The notes: generated from the letters alone by a model not told the origin. A stretch of 35,165 nucleotides of DNA from an uncultured Acidobacteriota bacterium (GCA_937864465.1 CALMJU010000101.1:1-35165), one strand, 5' to 3'. Positions 7,138 through 20,598 are shown, counted from the stretch's first letter. Numbers and translations are program-made.

Positions 7138-8277
7138 ATGCTGCGAGCACGGGTCGCGTTCGTCGTGGCGCTCCTCGCCGTGGCGCCAGCCTTGGGGCAG
7201 GCCGTGCCAGGTCCGACGGCTCCCGCGCCGACGCTCGAGGAGGTGCGGGAGGCCATGGGGATCCCGAGCGCGGGCGAGGTGCGCGGCCAGCTCGACACGG
7301 TCGGATTCGCCTCGCGACCCGGCCAGATGGCGAAGGTCTGGGATCTCTCCGAGATGCCGCCCGCGCCGGAGGCGCTCGGTCCCGATCCTCCGCCCGGCGT
7401 GCTCGCCCTCATCGCGCCGCACGACGACTACCTGTACGCGGGCCGCGTGTACCGCCGGGTCCTGCCGCTCGTCACGGCGCGCACCGTCGTCGTCGTCGGG
7501 GTGTTCCACAAGTACCGGCGCTTCGGCGCCCGGGACCGCGCCGTCTTCGATTCCTACCGGGCGTGGCGGGCGCCCGACGGCGAGGTCCCGGTGTCGGGGC
7601 TCCGCGGGGAGATCCTCGAGGCCCTTTCCATCGAGGATTATGTCCAGGACACCGCGATGCAGGACTCGGAGCACTCCGTCGAGGCCCTCGTGTACTGGCT
7701 CCGGCATGCGCGTCCGGACCTCGAGATCGTCCCCGTTCTCGTGCCGGGGGCGCGCTTCGACCGGCTTCGGGAGATCGCGGAGCGGGCGGGATCCGCCCTG
7801 GCCTCGGCCATGAAGCGCCGAGGCCTCGCGCTGGGAAAGGACGTCGCGGTCGTGATCTCGACCGACGGCGTGCACTACGGCCCCGATTTCGGCCACGTCC
7901 CCTTCGGCGACGGAGGGATCGAAGCGTACGCCGCCGCCACGGCGAGGGACCGCGAGATCCTGACGCAGCGCCTGTCGGGAACCGTGACGGTCGAGGGCGC
8001 GCGGTCCCTCCAGGCGACGCTCGTCGACCCCGACGATCCCGACCGCTACCGCATCCCGTGGTGCGGCCGATTCTCGATCCCTTTCGGGCTCCTCCTGGTA
8101 CGGCGCGCGGCGCTCGATCTCGGTCTGGGAGAGCCCCGGCTCCTCCCGCTGGCGTACGCGACGTCGGTGGGCTCGCCCGAGATCCCGGTCCGCGACGTGG
8201 GCCTCGGAGAGACCGCCCCGGCGAACCTCTACCACTTCGTCGGGTACCCCGCGGCCGCCGTCGTCGCGGGGCCGTGA
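7138..8277 (+). CDS. Exported Memo-like protein (AmmeMemoRadiSam system protein B family)
   Basis: A 379-residue protein of the Memo family (PF01875-like), related to class III extradiol dioxygenases. A signal peptide opens it (LRARVAFVVALLAVAPALGQ, cleavage after about residue 21). Family landmarks are VLALIAPHDDYLYAGRVYRR (His95; most family members read APHAGY), TVVVVGVFHKY, QDSEHSVEALVYWLRHA, VAVVISTDGVHYG and late IPWCGR. Memo proteins bind copper or iron through such His/Cys residues and have been linked to redox chemistry. The export signal is not typical of the cytoplasmic AmmeMemoRadiSam partner, and no AMMECR1 or partner radical SAM gene is adjacent, so it probably acts alone in the envelope. 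Start ATG 7138 has GGGGAGG just before it. Confidence 0.82.
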   Translation: MLRARVAFVVALLAVAPALGQAVPGPTAPAPTLEEVREAMGIPSAGEVRGQLDTVGFASRPGQMAKVWDLSEMPPAPEALGPDPPPGVLALIAPHDDYLYAGRVYRRVLPLVTARTVVVVGVFHKYRRFGARDRAVFDSYRAWRAPDGEVPVSGLRGEILEALSIEDYVQDTAMQDSEHSVEALVYWLRHARPDLEIVPVLVPGARFDRLREIAERAGSALASAMKRRGLALGKDVAVVISTDGVHYGPDFGHVPFGDGGIEAYAAATARDREILTQRLSGTVTVEGARSLQATLVDPDDPDRYRIPWCGRFSIPFGLLLVRRAALDLGLGEPRLLPLAYATSVGSPEIPVRDVGLGETAPANLYHFVGYPAAAVVAGP

Positions 8278-8519
8278 GGCCAGGAACGCGGGGCACGGCG
8301 GTCGCTCGAGATCGGCGCCCCCCGCGGGGGGGAGAGGCGCCGGCGAGACGCCCGCCACATCGAGGATGCAGGCGGCGGGAGCTCGACCCCTAGCCGCCGA
8401 AGAAGGAGCGCCGGGGAAGGGAACCGGAGCAGAGACTTCGCTTATGATGCTCGCGGCGGCTTCGTGAGCGCGGCACGCAGGGACCGGGGGAGCCTATCGT
8501 CGCGCGCCGAGAAGAGGCC

Positions 8520-11500
8520 ATGGGAGAGAGGGGAGCGGACGGCGCGGGCCTCGGGGAAGCGGTAGTTCGCTTCTTCGATTCGGCGATCGCAGCGCTGTGG
8601 ATCGCCGACGAAGACGGGCGGCTGCTCCACGTCAACGCGGAGTGGGAGCGCGTCCTGGGGCACCGGGCCGAGGACGTCCGGGGGCGCGGGCTGCTCGATC
8701 TCGTGCACCCGGACGACCTCCTGGACGCCGCAGAGGCGATCGGCGAGCTCGCCCGGCGGAGCGAGGTGCGGAACCTCGTCCACCGCTTCCGCTGCGCCGA
8801 CGGCTGTTACCGCTCGCTCCAGTGGCGCGCGACCGTGCGGGACGGCCTGGCGTTCGCGAGCGGCTGCGACGTCACGGAGGAGGTTCGCGCCCAGTCGGCG
8901 CTCCGCGAGAGCGAGGACCTGCTGCGCCAGATCATCGATCTCGTCCCGCAGTACATCTTCGCGAAGGACGAGAACAGCCGGTATCTCCTCGTCAACCAGC
9001 GGGTCGCGGACATCTTCGGGACGACGGTTTCCGAGGTGATCGGCAAGTCGGACCGCGACCTCTCGGCGACGGAGGACGAGGCGAGCAAATTCCACGAGAA
9101 CGACCGCGACGTCATCCGGAGCGGCAGGCCCAAAATCATCCCCGACGAGCGGCTCACGGACTCGCAGGGCCGGGTGCATCGCCTCGAGGCGATCAAGATC
9201 CCCTTCCGCTACGGCCCGGCCCGGGTCCCGGCGATCCTCGGCGTGGCGACCGACGTCACGGAGATCCGGGATGCTCAGGACCGGCTCGCGAGGAGCGAGG
9301 CCCAGTACCGGCAGCTCGCCGAGACCACCCAGGACATCATCCTCCTGTACGACCTCTCGGGCGGGATCGCCTACGCCAACCCCGCCCTCTGCCGGCTCAG
9401 CGGATACTCGGAGGAGGAGATCCGGTCGCTCGACATCATGCAAGCGATCCTCCCGGAATACCGCGACCTCGAGCGCGAGCAGATCGCCCGCCGGATCGCG
9501 GGCGACACCGGCCCCCACCGGTACGAGATCGTCGTGGCGACGAAGGACGGCCGGAAGGTCGTCCTGGAGATCGACAGCACGGCGATCGTCGAGGAGGGGC
9601 GCGTCACGCAGGTGCTCGCGGTCGCCCGGGACATCACCGAGTACAAGGCGGCCGCGGAGAAGCTCGCCGAGTCGCAGGCCTTCTTCGCGGCGGCCATCGA
9701 GCAGTCGCCGTCCGGCATCCTCGTGGTCGATGCTCCAGGCATCCGGGTCCGCTACGCGAACTCCGAAGCGCTCGCGCTCCACGCAGAGATGGGCGGCTGG
9801 CTGACGGCGCTCTCCGAGGATGCGCGCCCCTCGAGATGGAAGGCGTTTCGGGGCGACGGTTCCGGGCCGTACGCTCCGGAGGACCTGCCGCTGTCCCGCG
9901 CGGTCCTTAGGGGCGAGGTCGTCCGGAACGAGGAGATGCTCCTCCGGCAGGAAGGCGAGGACGAACGCTGGCTCTCGACGAGCGCCGGGCCGATCCGCAA
10001 CCCGAAGGGGGAGATCGTGGCCGGCATCGTCGTGTTCCACGACATCACCGCCCAGAGGGAGACGGAGGCGGCGCTCCTGGAATCCGAGCGGCGCTTCCGG
10101 GAGATGCTGGAGAACGTTCGCCTGGCGGCGGTCATGCTCGACCGGGACGGGCGCATCGCGTTCGCCAACGACGAACTCGCCGAGCTGACCGGCTGGTCGA
10201 AGGAAGAGCTGGTGGGCCGCGACTGGGTCGACACGGTCGTCCCGGAGGCGGAACGATCCCGCACCCGGGAGGAGATCTCCTGCCTCCGGGCGACGTTCGA
10301 GCCTCACGTCGAGCGTTCCATCGTCACGAAGCAGGGGAGGAGCCGCGAGGTCGCCTGGGACACGACGTTCCTCCGCGGCCCCGACGGGACGGTCATCGGC
10401 CTCGCGAGCCTGGGGCGGGACGTGACGGAGATCCGGAGGCTCGAGGAGCAGGTCCGGCAGTCCCAGAAGATGGAGGCGATCGGACAGCTCGCGGGCGGCG
10501 TCGCGCACGACTTCAACAACTTGCTGCAGGTGATCACCGGCTACGTCCGGCTCGCCATGGACGACGTCCCGGCCGTCGGCCAGGCCAGGAGCGAGCTGGA
10601 GCAGGTGGCCGACGCCGCTTCCCGCGCGACGGCGCTCGTCCGGCAGCTCCTCACCTTCAGCCGGCGCGAGACGGTGCGGCGGAAGAGCCTCGACCTCGGA
10701 CGGGTCATCGCCGACACGGCGAAGATGCTGCGCCGCGTGATCGGGGAGACGATCCGTCTCGAGACCGCCGGCGACCCATCGCTCCCGAGGGTCTACGCCG
10801 ACCCCGGCCACGTCGAGCAGATCCTGTTCAACCTCTGCGTGAACGCCCGGGACGCGATGCCCGAAGGGGGAACGCTGCGCATCGAGACGAGCGCCGCTCT
10901 CGGCGATCCTTGGCTCGCGGAGAGGCTCCCAGGAGCCGGCGAGGAGGAGTACGTCCTGCTCGTCGTCTCGGACACCGGCACCGGCATGCCGCCCGAGGTG
11001 CTCGACCACGTGTTCGAGCCGTTCTTCACGACCAAGGAGGTCGGCAAGGGAACGGGGCTCGGCCTCGCGACCGTCTACGGGATCGTCCGGCAGCACGACG
11101 GGCTCATCCGCGTCGAGAGCGATGTAGGGCGCGGGACGACGGTCCGGATCTATTTCCCGGTCGCGCGGGGCCCCGAGATCCCGATCGAGGAGGCCCCCGC
11201 GGCGGTGCCGTCGACGGCCGGATGCGGCGAGACGATCCTGATCGCCGAGGACGAGGACGAGGTGAGGGACCTCGTCGCCGAGATCCTGCGGGGCGCCGGG
11301 TATCGCGTCCTGACGGCGCGCGACGGAGAGGAGGCGGTGGAGATCTTCGACCGCGCGTGGCGGGAGATCGATCTCGTCGTCATGGACGCGATCATGCCCC
11401 GCCGCAGCGGGCGCGCCGCCTACGACGCGATGAAGGCGACCGACCCGACGACGCGCGTGCTGTTCTGCAGCGGCTACAGCTTCGACTCGCTCGAGGCCGA

Positions 11501-11597
11501 GTCCTTTCCCGAGGGAAGCCCCGACGTGCTCGCGAAGCCGTTCACCCCCGACGCGCTCCTCGAGAAGGTGCGCCAGGTTCTGGACCGGCGGCCGTAG
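8520..11597 (+). CDS. Hybrid sensor histidine kinase with about five PAS domains and a receiver
   Basis: 1025 residues, no membrane segment, so a soluble sensor. PAS domains lie at about 12-125, 130-250, 255-375, 380-510 and 515-640; several end in the typical DVTE or DITE. The dimerisation/phosphoacceptor helix has [18 protein letters not shown] with His663. The ATPase domain shows the N box ([16 protein letters not shown]), G1 (DTGTGMP) and G2 ([10 protein letters not shown]). A C-terminal receiver (about 903-1020) has acidic DEDE, phosphoacceptor Asp956 in VVMDAIMP and Lys in LAKPFTP. The missing output domain means phosphate is passed on to an unknown partner or the receiver tunes the kinase. 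The signal is unknown. It is monocistronic; a large hairpin follows. Confidence 0.93.
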   Translation: MGERGADGAGLGEAVVRFFDSAIAALWIADEDGRLLHVNAEWERVLGHRAEDVRGRGLLDLVHPDDLLDAAEAIGELARRSEVRNLVHRFRCADGCYRSLQWRATVRDGLAFASGCDVTEEVRAQSALRESEDLLRQIIDLVPQYIFAKDENSRYLLVNQRVADIFGTTVSEVIGKSDRDLSATEDEASKFHENDRDVIRSGRPKIIPDERLTDSQGRVHRLEAIKIPFRYGPARVPAILGVATDVTEIRDAQDRLARSEAQYRQLAETTQDIILLYDLSGGIAYANPALCRLSGYSEEEIRSLDIMQAILPEYRDLEREQIARRIAGDTGPHRYEIVVATKDGRKVVLEIDSTAIVEEGRVTQVLAVARDITEYKAAAEKLAESQAFFAAAIEQSPSGILVVDAPGIRVRYANSEALALHAEMGGWLTALSEDARPSRWKAFRGDGSGPYAPEDLPLSRAVLRGEVVRNEEMLLRQEGEDERWLSTSAGPIRNPKGEIVAGIVVFHDITAQRETEAALLESERRFREMLENVRLAAVMLDRDGRIAFANDELAELTGWSKEELVGRDWVDTVVPEAERSRTREEISCLRATFEPHVERSIVTKQGRSREVAWDTTFLRGPDGTVIGLASLGRDVTEIRRLEEQVRQSQKMEAIGQLAGGVAHDFNNLLQVITGYVRLAMDDVPAVGQARSELEQVADAASRATALVRQLLTFSRRETVRRKSLDLGRVIADTAKMLRRVIGETIRLETAGDPSLPRVYADPGHVEQILFNLCVNARDAMPEGGTLRIETSAALGDPWLAERLPGAGEEEYVLLVVSDTGTGMPPEVLDHVFEPFFTTKEVGKGTGLGLATVYGIVRQHDGLIRVESDVGRGTTVRIYFPVARGPEIPIEEAPAAVPSTAGCGETILIAEDEDEVRDLVAEILRGAGYRVLTARDGEEAVEIFDRAWREIDLVVMDAIMPRRSGRAAYDAMKATDPTTRVLFCSGYSFDSLEAESFPEGSPDVLAKPFTPDALLEKVRQVLDRRP

Positions 11598-11609
11598 GCG
11601 GTCCTGGGC

Positions 11610-11678
11610 GCAGGAGCGGTTCGTGACGGCCGACGCCCCGCCCCGGGGCGCCGGCCTCGCACCGCGACCGGCTCCTGC
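11610..11678. terminator. Long hairpin between convergent genes, bidirectional terminator
   Basis: Outer arms GCAGGAGC (11610-11617) and GCTCCTGC (11671-11678), with inner pairing of CGGCC/GGCC and GCCCCG/CGGGGC, form a long interrupted stem. It lies between the 3' ends of the hybrid kinase gene and nifJ, so it can stop transcription from both sides. Confidence 0.65.
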
Positions 11679-11723
11679 CTGCTCTGCCGGATCGCCCGAA
11701 GGCTTGATCCGCTTTATCCCGCC

Positions 11724-15320
<3,597 letters not shown>

Positions 15321-15540
15321 GAAGTGCCTCCTTCGGCCCGTGGGAGTGCCCCGCGCGTCCGGTCCCGGACGCCGTCGCCGCCCCGCGCATGAATTCCGGC
15401 CGAGCGAATGAATCCGAGTATGGGGATCACCATAGCACGTCCTACCCGGACCCGGCACGGCGCCCCGCGCGCCTCCCCGGACGGGCCGTCCCGGGCCGGG
15501 TGCTGCTATCCTGTTCGGCCGATTCGACCCAGGAGGAACC

Positions 15541-16563
15541 ATGAGCAAGCCGGTTGCGTTCGTGACCGGGGCGGGCGGCGAGATGGGGCACCTGCTCCTG
15601 CCCGCCCTGAAGTCGCGCGGCTACGACGTCGTCGCGCTCGACCTCGTGCCTCTTCCGCCCGAGATCGGCTCCTCGTGCAAGGCGGCCATCGAGGCCAGCA
15701 TCCTCGACGCGCCGGCTCTCGAGGAGGTCTTCAGGCGGCACCATCCGCAGATCCTCCTGCACCTGGCCGCGGTGCTCTCGACGAAGGCGGAGAAGGATCC
15801 CGACCTGGCCCACGACGTCAACACCAACGGCACGGTGGCGCTCTTCCGCCTCGCACGCGAGGAGGCCCTCGCCGCGGGGCGGAACGTCGTCGTGATGTTC
15901 CCGAGCAGCATCGCGGTCTACGGCCTGCCCGACGCCCGAGCGAAGGAGGCTGCGGGAGCGGTCCGGGAGGAGGACTGGGTCCGCCCGGCAGGGATGTACG
16001 GCATCAACAAGGTCTACGGCGAGATGCTCGGATCCTACCTCACGGCCCGGGCAAGGAAGGCCGGCGAGCCGGGCCTCGACTTCCGGGCGATCCGGTTCCC
16101 GGGACTCGTGAGCGCGGAGACGCTGCCGAGCGGCGGCACGAGCGACTACGCCCCGGAGATGATCCACGCGGCCGCCCAGGGAAGGCCGTACTCGTGCTTC
16201 GTGAGGCCCGACACGCGCCTCCCGTTCATGACGATGCCCGACGCCGTCGAGTCCTTCCTCTCGCTCGCCTCCGCGCCGGCGGAGAGCCTGACCCGCCGCG
16301 TGTACAACATCGGGGCGTTCAGCCCCTCGGCGGCGGAGATCCGGGAGGCCGCGCTCGAGCACTTCCCCGGCGCCGAGATCGGATTCGACCCGGTTCCGGC
16401 GCGGCAGGCGATCGTCGACTCCTGGCCCGCGGACGTGGACGATCGAAGCGCGAGGGCCGATTGGGGCCACGCCCCTCGCCACGGCCTCCGCGAGGCGGTG
16501 CGGGACTATCTCGTTCCCGCCCTGCGACGCCGCTATGCGGCGGGAGCGGCGCCCGCGCGGTGA
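15541..16563 (+). CDS. L-threonine 3-dehydrogenase, SDR type (NAD-dependent epimerase-like)
   Basis: 340 residues of the extended short-chain dehydrogenase fold. The NAD-binding glycine motif is TGAGGEMG (about 10-17), HLAAVLS follows the fourth strand, and the catalytic pair is Tyr153/Lys157 in MYGINK. The C-terminal part carries the hallmarks of the SDR-type threonine dehydrogenases: RFPGLVS, GGTSDYAPEMIHAA, YSCFVRPDTRLPFMTMPDAV, RVYNIGAFSPSAAEI and ARQAIVDSWPADVDD. These enzymes oxidise threonine to 2-amino-3-ketobutyrate, which KBL ligase splits to glycine and acetyl-CoA; no kbl is nearby. AGGAGG eight bases upstream supports the ATG. It is divergent from nifJ across about 220 bases. Confidence 0.85.
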   Translation: MSKPVAFVTGAGGEMGHLLLPALKSRGYDVVALDLVPLPPEIGSSCKAAIEASILDAPALEEVFRRHHPQILLHLAAVLSTKAEKDPDLAHDVNTNGTVALFRLAREEALAAGRNVVVMFPSSIAVYGLPDARAKEAAGAVREEDWVRPAGMYGINKVYGEMLGSYLTARARKAGEPGLDFRAIRFPGLVSAETLPSGGTSDYAPEMIHAAAQGRPYSCFVRPDTRLPFMTMPDAVESFLSLASAPAESLTRRVYNIGAFSPSAAEIREAALEHFPGAEIGFDPVPARQAIVDSWPADVDDRSARADWGHAPRHGLREAVRDYLVPALRRRYAAGAAPAR

Positions 16564-16741
16564 GCTCCGGGCGGTGCGCCTCGAGGGCGCGCGCCGGAAC
16601 GGCCTCGGGTCGCCAGGCCCCAACTTACTGACAAGAAAGAGCTTGCCTCGGCTACGCGCACGGGCGAGCCGCCGGCTCCCCGCGCCGCCGCTTTGAACTG
16701 CGCCGCACCCATTTCGGGAACGCGTTGGAAACTCGGAGGGT

Positions 16742-16747
16742 TATAAT
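16742..16747 (+). promoter_or_regulatory. -10 element (TATAAT) of the histone-like gene
   Basis: A perfect TATAAT followed by CCG, about 47 bases before the ATG. TTGGAA (16725) is too close (11 bases) to be a standard -35. The consensus -10 in a GC-rich setting is good evidence by itself. Confidence 0.55.
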
Positions 16748-16794
16748 CCGGCGCGGTCGGGTATGGCGCCCGCGCCGGTGAAGGAGGTCGTCCG

Positions 16795-17196
16795 ATGGCG
16801 AAGGCAGCAAGAAGGAAGGCCGCCCCCAAGAAGAAGGTCGCAAAGAAAAAGGTCGCCAAGAAGAAGACGACGAGGAAAGCGCCCAAGAGGAAGGTCGCGA
16901 AGAAAAAGCTCGCCAAGAAGAAGGTCGCAAAGAAAAAGGTCGCGAAGAGAAAGGCTGCGCCCAGGAAGAAGGTCGCCAAGAAGAAGGTTGCGAAGAAGAA
17001 GACCTCGCCCAAGAAGATGAGCGCGAGGAAGCCCCTCCCGCCGGCTCCGCCGGCCAAGGAGAGGATCGCGCCGCTGGAGAGAGCGGGCATCGGGATGCCG
17101 TTCCCCGTTCCGACGGAGGAGCCGATCCGTCCCGAGGAGATGCGGCCGGGGCCTGCGCTCGACAAGCCGCTCCCGACGACGGGCGAGGAGTTCTAG
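16795..17196 (+). CDS. Lysine-rich histone H1-like DNA-binding protein
   Basis: 133 residues. The first about 75 residues are almost only Lys, Ala, Val, Arg and Pro in tandem units of the form KKKVAKKK or KRKAAPRKK, as in bacterial H1-like (Hc1/AlgP-type) nucleoid proteins that coat DNA through charge. The remaining about 58 residues are a different, Pro/Glu-rich acidic tail (PLPPAPPAKERIAPLERAG, ending LPTTGEEF) that may moderate binding or contact partners. Expression looks strong: TATAAT -10 and an extended Shine-Dalgarno AAGGAGGT placed six bases before the ATG. The repeated coding DNA (AAGAAGAAGGTCGC-like units) is AT-richer than its neighbours because of lysine codons, and may recombine. 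Single gene. Confidence 0.85.
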   Translation: MAKAARRKAAPKKKVAKKKVAKKKTTRKAPKRKVAKKKLAKKKVAKKKVAKRKAAPRKKVAKKKVAKKKTSPKKMSARKPLPPAPPAKERIAPLERAGIGMPFPVPTEEPIRPEEMRPGPALDKPLPTTGEEF

Positions 17197-17263
17197 GAGC
17201 ACGGACGGGGCGCGAAGCAGACCTCGCCGCCCCGTCCGCGCGCGGCTCCCGCCCTCCTCGCGC

Positions 17264-17929
17264 ATGCCATCCCTCGCCCACCGCTGCGCGCTGCGCGCGA
17301 GCCGCGCTCTGTTCCGCCCCGTCGGAGCGCTCGCGTGGGGCCTTCGCTCGAGCGGCGGGGAGAACGTCCCCGCATCGGGCGGCGCGATTCTCTGCGCGAA
17401 TCACGTCTCCCTGCTCGATCCGATCGTCCTGCAGGCGGTCGTCCGGCGGCCGGTCTGCTACCTCATGACCTCGGAGTTCTACTACTGGAGGCCGATCCGC
17501 TGGGCGTCGCGGCTCTTCGAGGCGATCCCCGTCGAGCCGTCCGGCGGAGGGCTGGCCTCGCTGCTCCGGGCCGGAAGGCTCCTCGAGCAAGGCGATCTCC
17601 TGGGGATCTTCCCCGAGGGCAGGGTCTCCCGCGGCGCGGGACTTCAAGCCTTCCGGCCGGGCGCCGCGCTCCTGGCGCTCCGGCACGGCGTGCCGCTCGT
17701 GCCGGTCTGGATCCACGGAACGCAGGAGGCGCTGCCGCGCGACGCGAGGCTTCCGAGACCGTCGCGCATCTCGGTCGCGATCGGAGACGCGATCCCGGTG
17801 CCGAGAATCGGGAACGACTCCGTGGGGAACGGCGACGTCGCCGTCCTCACGGACCGGCTCCGGGCCGCCGTCGCCTCGCTCGAGCCGCCCGCCGCCGGGG
17901 GCGGCGGCGGCGCTTCCGCCGCGGGCTGA
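17264..17929 (+). CDS. PlsC-like 1-acylglycerol-3-phosphate acyltransferase
   Basis: 221 residues of the glycerolipid acyltransferase fold. Motif I is NHVSLLD (the HX4D catalytic His/Asp, about residue 45), a second region is FEAIPVEPSGGG, motif III is GIFPEGRVSRG (about 115-125) and motif IV is VPLVPVWIHGT. These enzymes move an acyl group to the sn-2 position of lysophosphatidic acid at the cytoplasmic membrane face, giving phosphatidic acid; related family members acylate other lysolipids. It lacks a clear N-terminal membrane anchor and ends in an unusual run of glycine/alanine (AAGGGGGASAAG). No obvious Shine-Dalgarno before ATG 17264, so the start may be wrong. Stops 10 bases from the convergent kinase gene. 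Confidence 0.85.
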   Translation: MPSLAHRCALRASRALFRPVGALAWGLRSSGGENVPASGGAILCANHVSLLDPIVLQAVVRRPVCYLMTSEFYYWRPIRWASRLFEAIPVEPSGGGLASLLRAGRLLEQGDLLGIFPEGRVSRGAGLQAFRPGAALLALRHGVPLVPVWIHGTQEALPRDARLPRPSRISVAIGDAIPVPRIGNDSVGNGDVAVLTDRLRAAVASLEPPAAGGGGGASAAG

Positions 17930-17938
17930 GGAGGCCGA

Positions 17939-20449
17939 TCAGGCGGAGGTCCCCGCGAGAGCCTGCACGACCACCCTTCGGATGTCCTCGACGTCCAGCG
18001 GCTTGGTCAGGACGCGGTTCGGCACGCTCGCGAGGAAGCGCTGCGTCTCCTGGCGGACGAGGTCGCCCGTCGCGAAGATGAATCGCCGGATCATGTCGGG
18101 CCGCTCCGAGGCGACCTTCTCGTAGAGCTCCTGCCCGTCCAGGTTCGGCATGCGCATGTCGGCCAGCACGAGGTCGTAGTCCGTCGCCGTCAGGCACTCC
18201 CAGGCCTCGAGGCCGTCTCGTGCCGACACGACCTCGGCCCCCTCCTGCCGGAGCACGCGCGAGACCAGGTCGAGCACCGCGGGCTCGTCCTCGGCGACGA
18301 GGATCCGGCGGCCCCGGAGGAGATCCGAGAGCCGGCCGGGCTCGCGGGCTTCCCCGGCCGGATCGGCGTCTCCGTCGCGGGCGACGGGGAGGCTGAGCAC
18401 GAAGCGGGCTCCGGGATCCTCGGTCGAGGAGGCGAGGCACAGGTCGCCGCCGTGCTCGCGGGCGATCCCGTACGACACGGAAAGCCCGAGGCCCGTTCCC
18501 TGACCGGGCTCCTTGGTCGTGAAGAAGGGGTCGAAGACACGGTCGCGGATCGCGGCCGGCACGCCGGGGCCGTCGTCCTCCACCTCGAGGCGCACGACGC
18601 CGTCGTCGCGCCGCGTCCGGAGCGCGATCTTGCCCGGCGCGCCCGTCTGGGCGATCGCCTGCTCGGCGTTGTTCAGGAGGTTGAGAACGACCTGCTCGAC
18701 CTGGTGGCCGTCGAACCGGGCCGGCGGGAGATCGGGCGCGAGATCGAGGAGGACTTCGATCCTCGACGAGCGGAGATGGTACGCCTTGAGGTCCAGCACC
18801 CGCTCGACGCACGCGTTGAGATCCTGCGTCCGCTTCTCGGGCGGGTGCTGGCGGGCGAAGGAGAGCAGGTTCAGCACGATCCGCTGGCAGCGGCGCGCGG
18901 ACTCCACGATCCTCTGGAGATCGCGGCATTGCGGCGAGTCCCGGAGCTGCCCCTCCAGCAGCTGGGCGAACCCCAGCACGCCGGACAGGGGGTTGTTCAG
19001 CTCGTGCGCCACGCCCGCCACGACCTCGCCGATGCTCGACAGCCGCTCCGTCCGGGCCAGGGCCTTCTCGGCGCGCCGGAACTGCGTGACGTCGCGGCCG
19101 ATCCACACTCTTCCCACCGGCTCGCCCGCGGTGCCGACGAGGGGCGCGTCGACGAGGCTGACGCAGACCTCCGTCCCGTCGGGGCGCCTCAGAGCGACGT
19201 CGCGCGGCTCCCGCGGCTCGGAACCGGCCTGCGGCGGCGCGGCGTCCCCGAGCACCTCCGCCACCGGCCGGCCGACGGCGTGCGTCGGGGTCCGTCCGGT
19301 GATCTTCTCGGCGCCGCGGTTGAACTCGGTGACGATCCCCTGGGAGTCGGACCCGAGGATCATGTCGGGCGTGCAGTCCAGGACGCGCCGGAGCGTCTCG
19401 CTCGTCGTGCGGTGCCGGGCGGCCTCCATCGCCACCTCGCGGTACAGGAGCGCGTTCTTCAGCGCATTGGCCGAGGCGCCGGCCGCCACGCGGCAGAAGC
19501 GGATCTCTCCGGCCGTGAACGGGCGCTGGCGGCTCGCGCGGAGGAACAGCGTGCCGAGGACCTCCTTGCCGAAGACCAGGGGGAGGACGACCACGGAGCG
19601 GTATCCGAGGCGCAGGAGCTGCTCCCGGACCGGCGCCACGAGCGGATCGCTGGCGACGTCGCGGACGACGACCGGCTCGCGCGTCTCGATCGCGTGGCGG
19701 ATCTCCGGGTACTTGTCGAGATCCACCTCGAGCATGTCCACGTCGGGGTCGTCGTTGGCGGCGACGACGAAGCAGTTCCTCACCTCCTCGTCCACGAGCA
19801 GGATCGAGCAGCGCTGCGCGCGGACGACGTCCCCGACGCGCTCGACGATCAGCCGCATGACGTGCCGGACGTCGAGGGAGCCGGTGACGGCGTCGGTGAT
19901 CTCGAGAAGGGTCCGGAGCTCGTCGCTCTCGCGGCGAGCGCTCTCCAGCGCCCAGAGGCTCCGGGAGGCCTCGGAGGCGAGCGCGAGCGCCCAGAGCGAG
20001 GCGGCGACGACGAGCGGATATCGGAGAAGGAAGGCGGCGCTGTGGAGCAGCGCGGCGTCCGGGAACGCGGGGAGGGACGCAACCGCGACCGACAGCCCGA
20101 GGACCCAGGCGGCCGAGGAGCGTCTCCCCTTCCGCAGCGCCACGGCCGCGACCGCCGCCGTGAGGAGAGCGACGAGGACGCTCGGCCCGGCCGCCGGGGC
20201 CCACCCCAGGGCGAGCGACGGCAGCACGGCGTCGGCCGCGATCAGACAGGCGACGTGCCGTGGGCGCACGAGCTCGCGGGTCGGGAACGCGTGGGCGGCG
20301 AGACCGCTCGCGAGAAGCGTCCCGACGGCGACGATCGCGAGGGGTGGCGGGGCTCCCGCGGAGACCGTCGCAAGGGCCGCCGTGAAAAGGAACGCCCATC
20401 GCAGGCCGAGGAACGCGGAGGGACGGAGCGACTCGGTTTGCGTGTCCAT
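17939..20449 (-). CDS. Membrane-bound hybrid histidine kinase (GAF-PAS-HisKA-ATPase-receiver)
   Basis: 836 residues. Residues 1-165 hold about five or six hydrophobic helices (an MASE-like membrane sensor with no recognised family). A GAF domain follows (about 190-345, TLLEITDAVTGSLDVRHVMR), then a PAS domain (about 360-480). The HisKA helix shows SSIGEVVAGVAHELNNPLSG with His482, the ATPase domain LNLLNNAEQAI, DDGPGVP and GQGTGLGLS, and a receiver (about 720-830) has phosphoacceptor Asp764 in LVLADMRMP and Lys in LTKPLD. Start ATG 20447-20449 is preceded closely by GGGGAGG; an in-frame GTG at 20477-20479 would add ten residues. A promoter lies at 20519-20546. No cognate regulator is adjacent. 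Confidence 0.92.
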   Translation of the reverse strand: MDTQTESLRPSAFLGLRWAFLFTAALATVSAGAPPPLAIVAVGTLLASGLAAHAFPTRELVRPRHVACLIAADAVLPSLALGWAPAAGPSVLVALLTAAVAAVALRKGRRSSAAWVLGLSVAVASLPAFPDAALLHSAAFLLRYPLVVAASLWALALASEASRSLWALESARRESDELRTLLEITDAVTGSLDVRHVMRLIVERVGDVVRAQRCSILLVDEEVRNCFVVAANDDPDVDMLEVDLDKYPEIRHAIETREPVVVRDVASDPLVAPVREQLLRLGYRSVVVLPLVFGKEVLGTLFLRASRQRPFTAGEIRFCRVAAGASANALKNALLYREVAMEAARHRTTSETLRRVLDCTPDMILGSDSQGIVTEFNRGAEKITGRTPTHAVGRPVAEVLGDAAPPQAGSEPREPRDVALRRPDGTEVCVSLVDAPLVGTAGEPVGRVWIGRDVTQFRRAEKALARTERLSSIGEVVAGVAHELNNPLSGVLGFAQLLEGQLRDSPQCRDLQRIVESARRCQRIVLNLLSFARQHPPEKRTQDLNACVERVLDLKAYHLRSSRIEVLLDLAPDLPPARFDGHQVEQVVLNLLNNAEQAIAQTGAPGKIALRTRRDDGVVRLEVEDDGPGVPAAIRDRVFDPFFTTKEPGQGTGLGLSVSYGIAREHGGDLCLASSTEDPGARFVLSLPVARDGDADPAGEAREPGRLSDLLRGRRILVAEDEPAVLDLVSRVLRQEGAEVVSARDGLEAWECLTATDYDLVLADMRMPNLDGQELYEKVASERPDMIRRFIFATGDLVRQETQRFLASVPNRVLTKPLDVEDIRRVVVQALAGTSA

Positions 20450-20518
20450 GACCTCCCCGCAGCGCGTCCGCCTGAACACAGATGCGCTTTGTCATGAAGA
20501 CATAGTCGAACGTCGCCA

Positions 20519-20546
20519 AATATATATAAGGAAGGAGGGGGAGCAA
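20519..20546 (-). promoter_or_regulatory. Sigma70-like promoter of the GAF-PAS hybrid kinase
   Basis: On the minus strand TTGCTC (20541-20546) and TATATT (20519-20524) are 16 bases apart in an AT-rich island containing TATATATA. It points at the kinase start about 70 bases on and is back to back with the tRNA-Glu promoter. Confidence 0.5.
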
Positions 20547-20564
20547 GCCCGGGCCGCCGGGCCC

Positions 20565-20592
20565 TTGACGGTGGTCCAGCGGTCCCTATAAT
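20565..20592 (+). promoter_or_regulatory. Strong sigma70 promoter of tRNA-Glu
   Basis: TTGACG (20565-20570) and consensus TATAAT (20587-20592) with 16 bases between. The tRNA starts six bases after the -10 hexamer, so initiation must be at or very near the mature 5' end. Confidence 0.85.
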
Positions 20593-20598
20593 GTGGCC

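Noticed and set aside
8442-11096. An 884-codon minus-strand frame opposite the hybrid kinase
   Set aside because: Shadow of the kinase gene; no domains, and the kinase has all motifs in the other frame.
16795-17020. Tandem DNA repeat as CRISPR or satellite
   Set aside because: The repetition follows lysine/alanine codons of one reading frame; it is protein repeat sequence, not an array with spacers.
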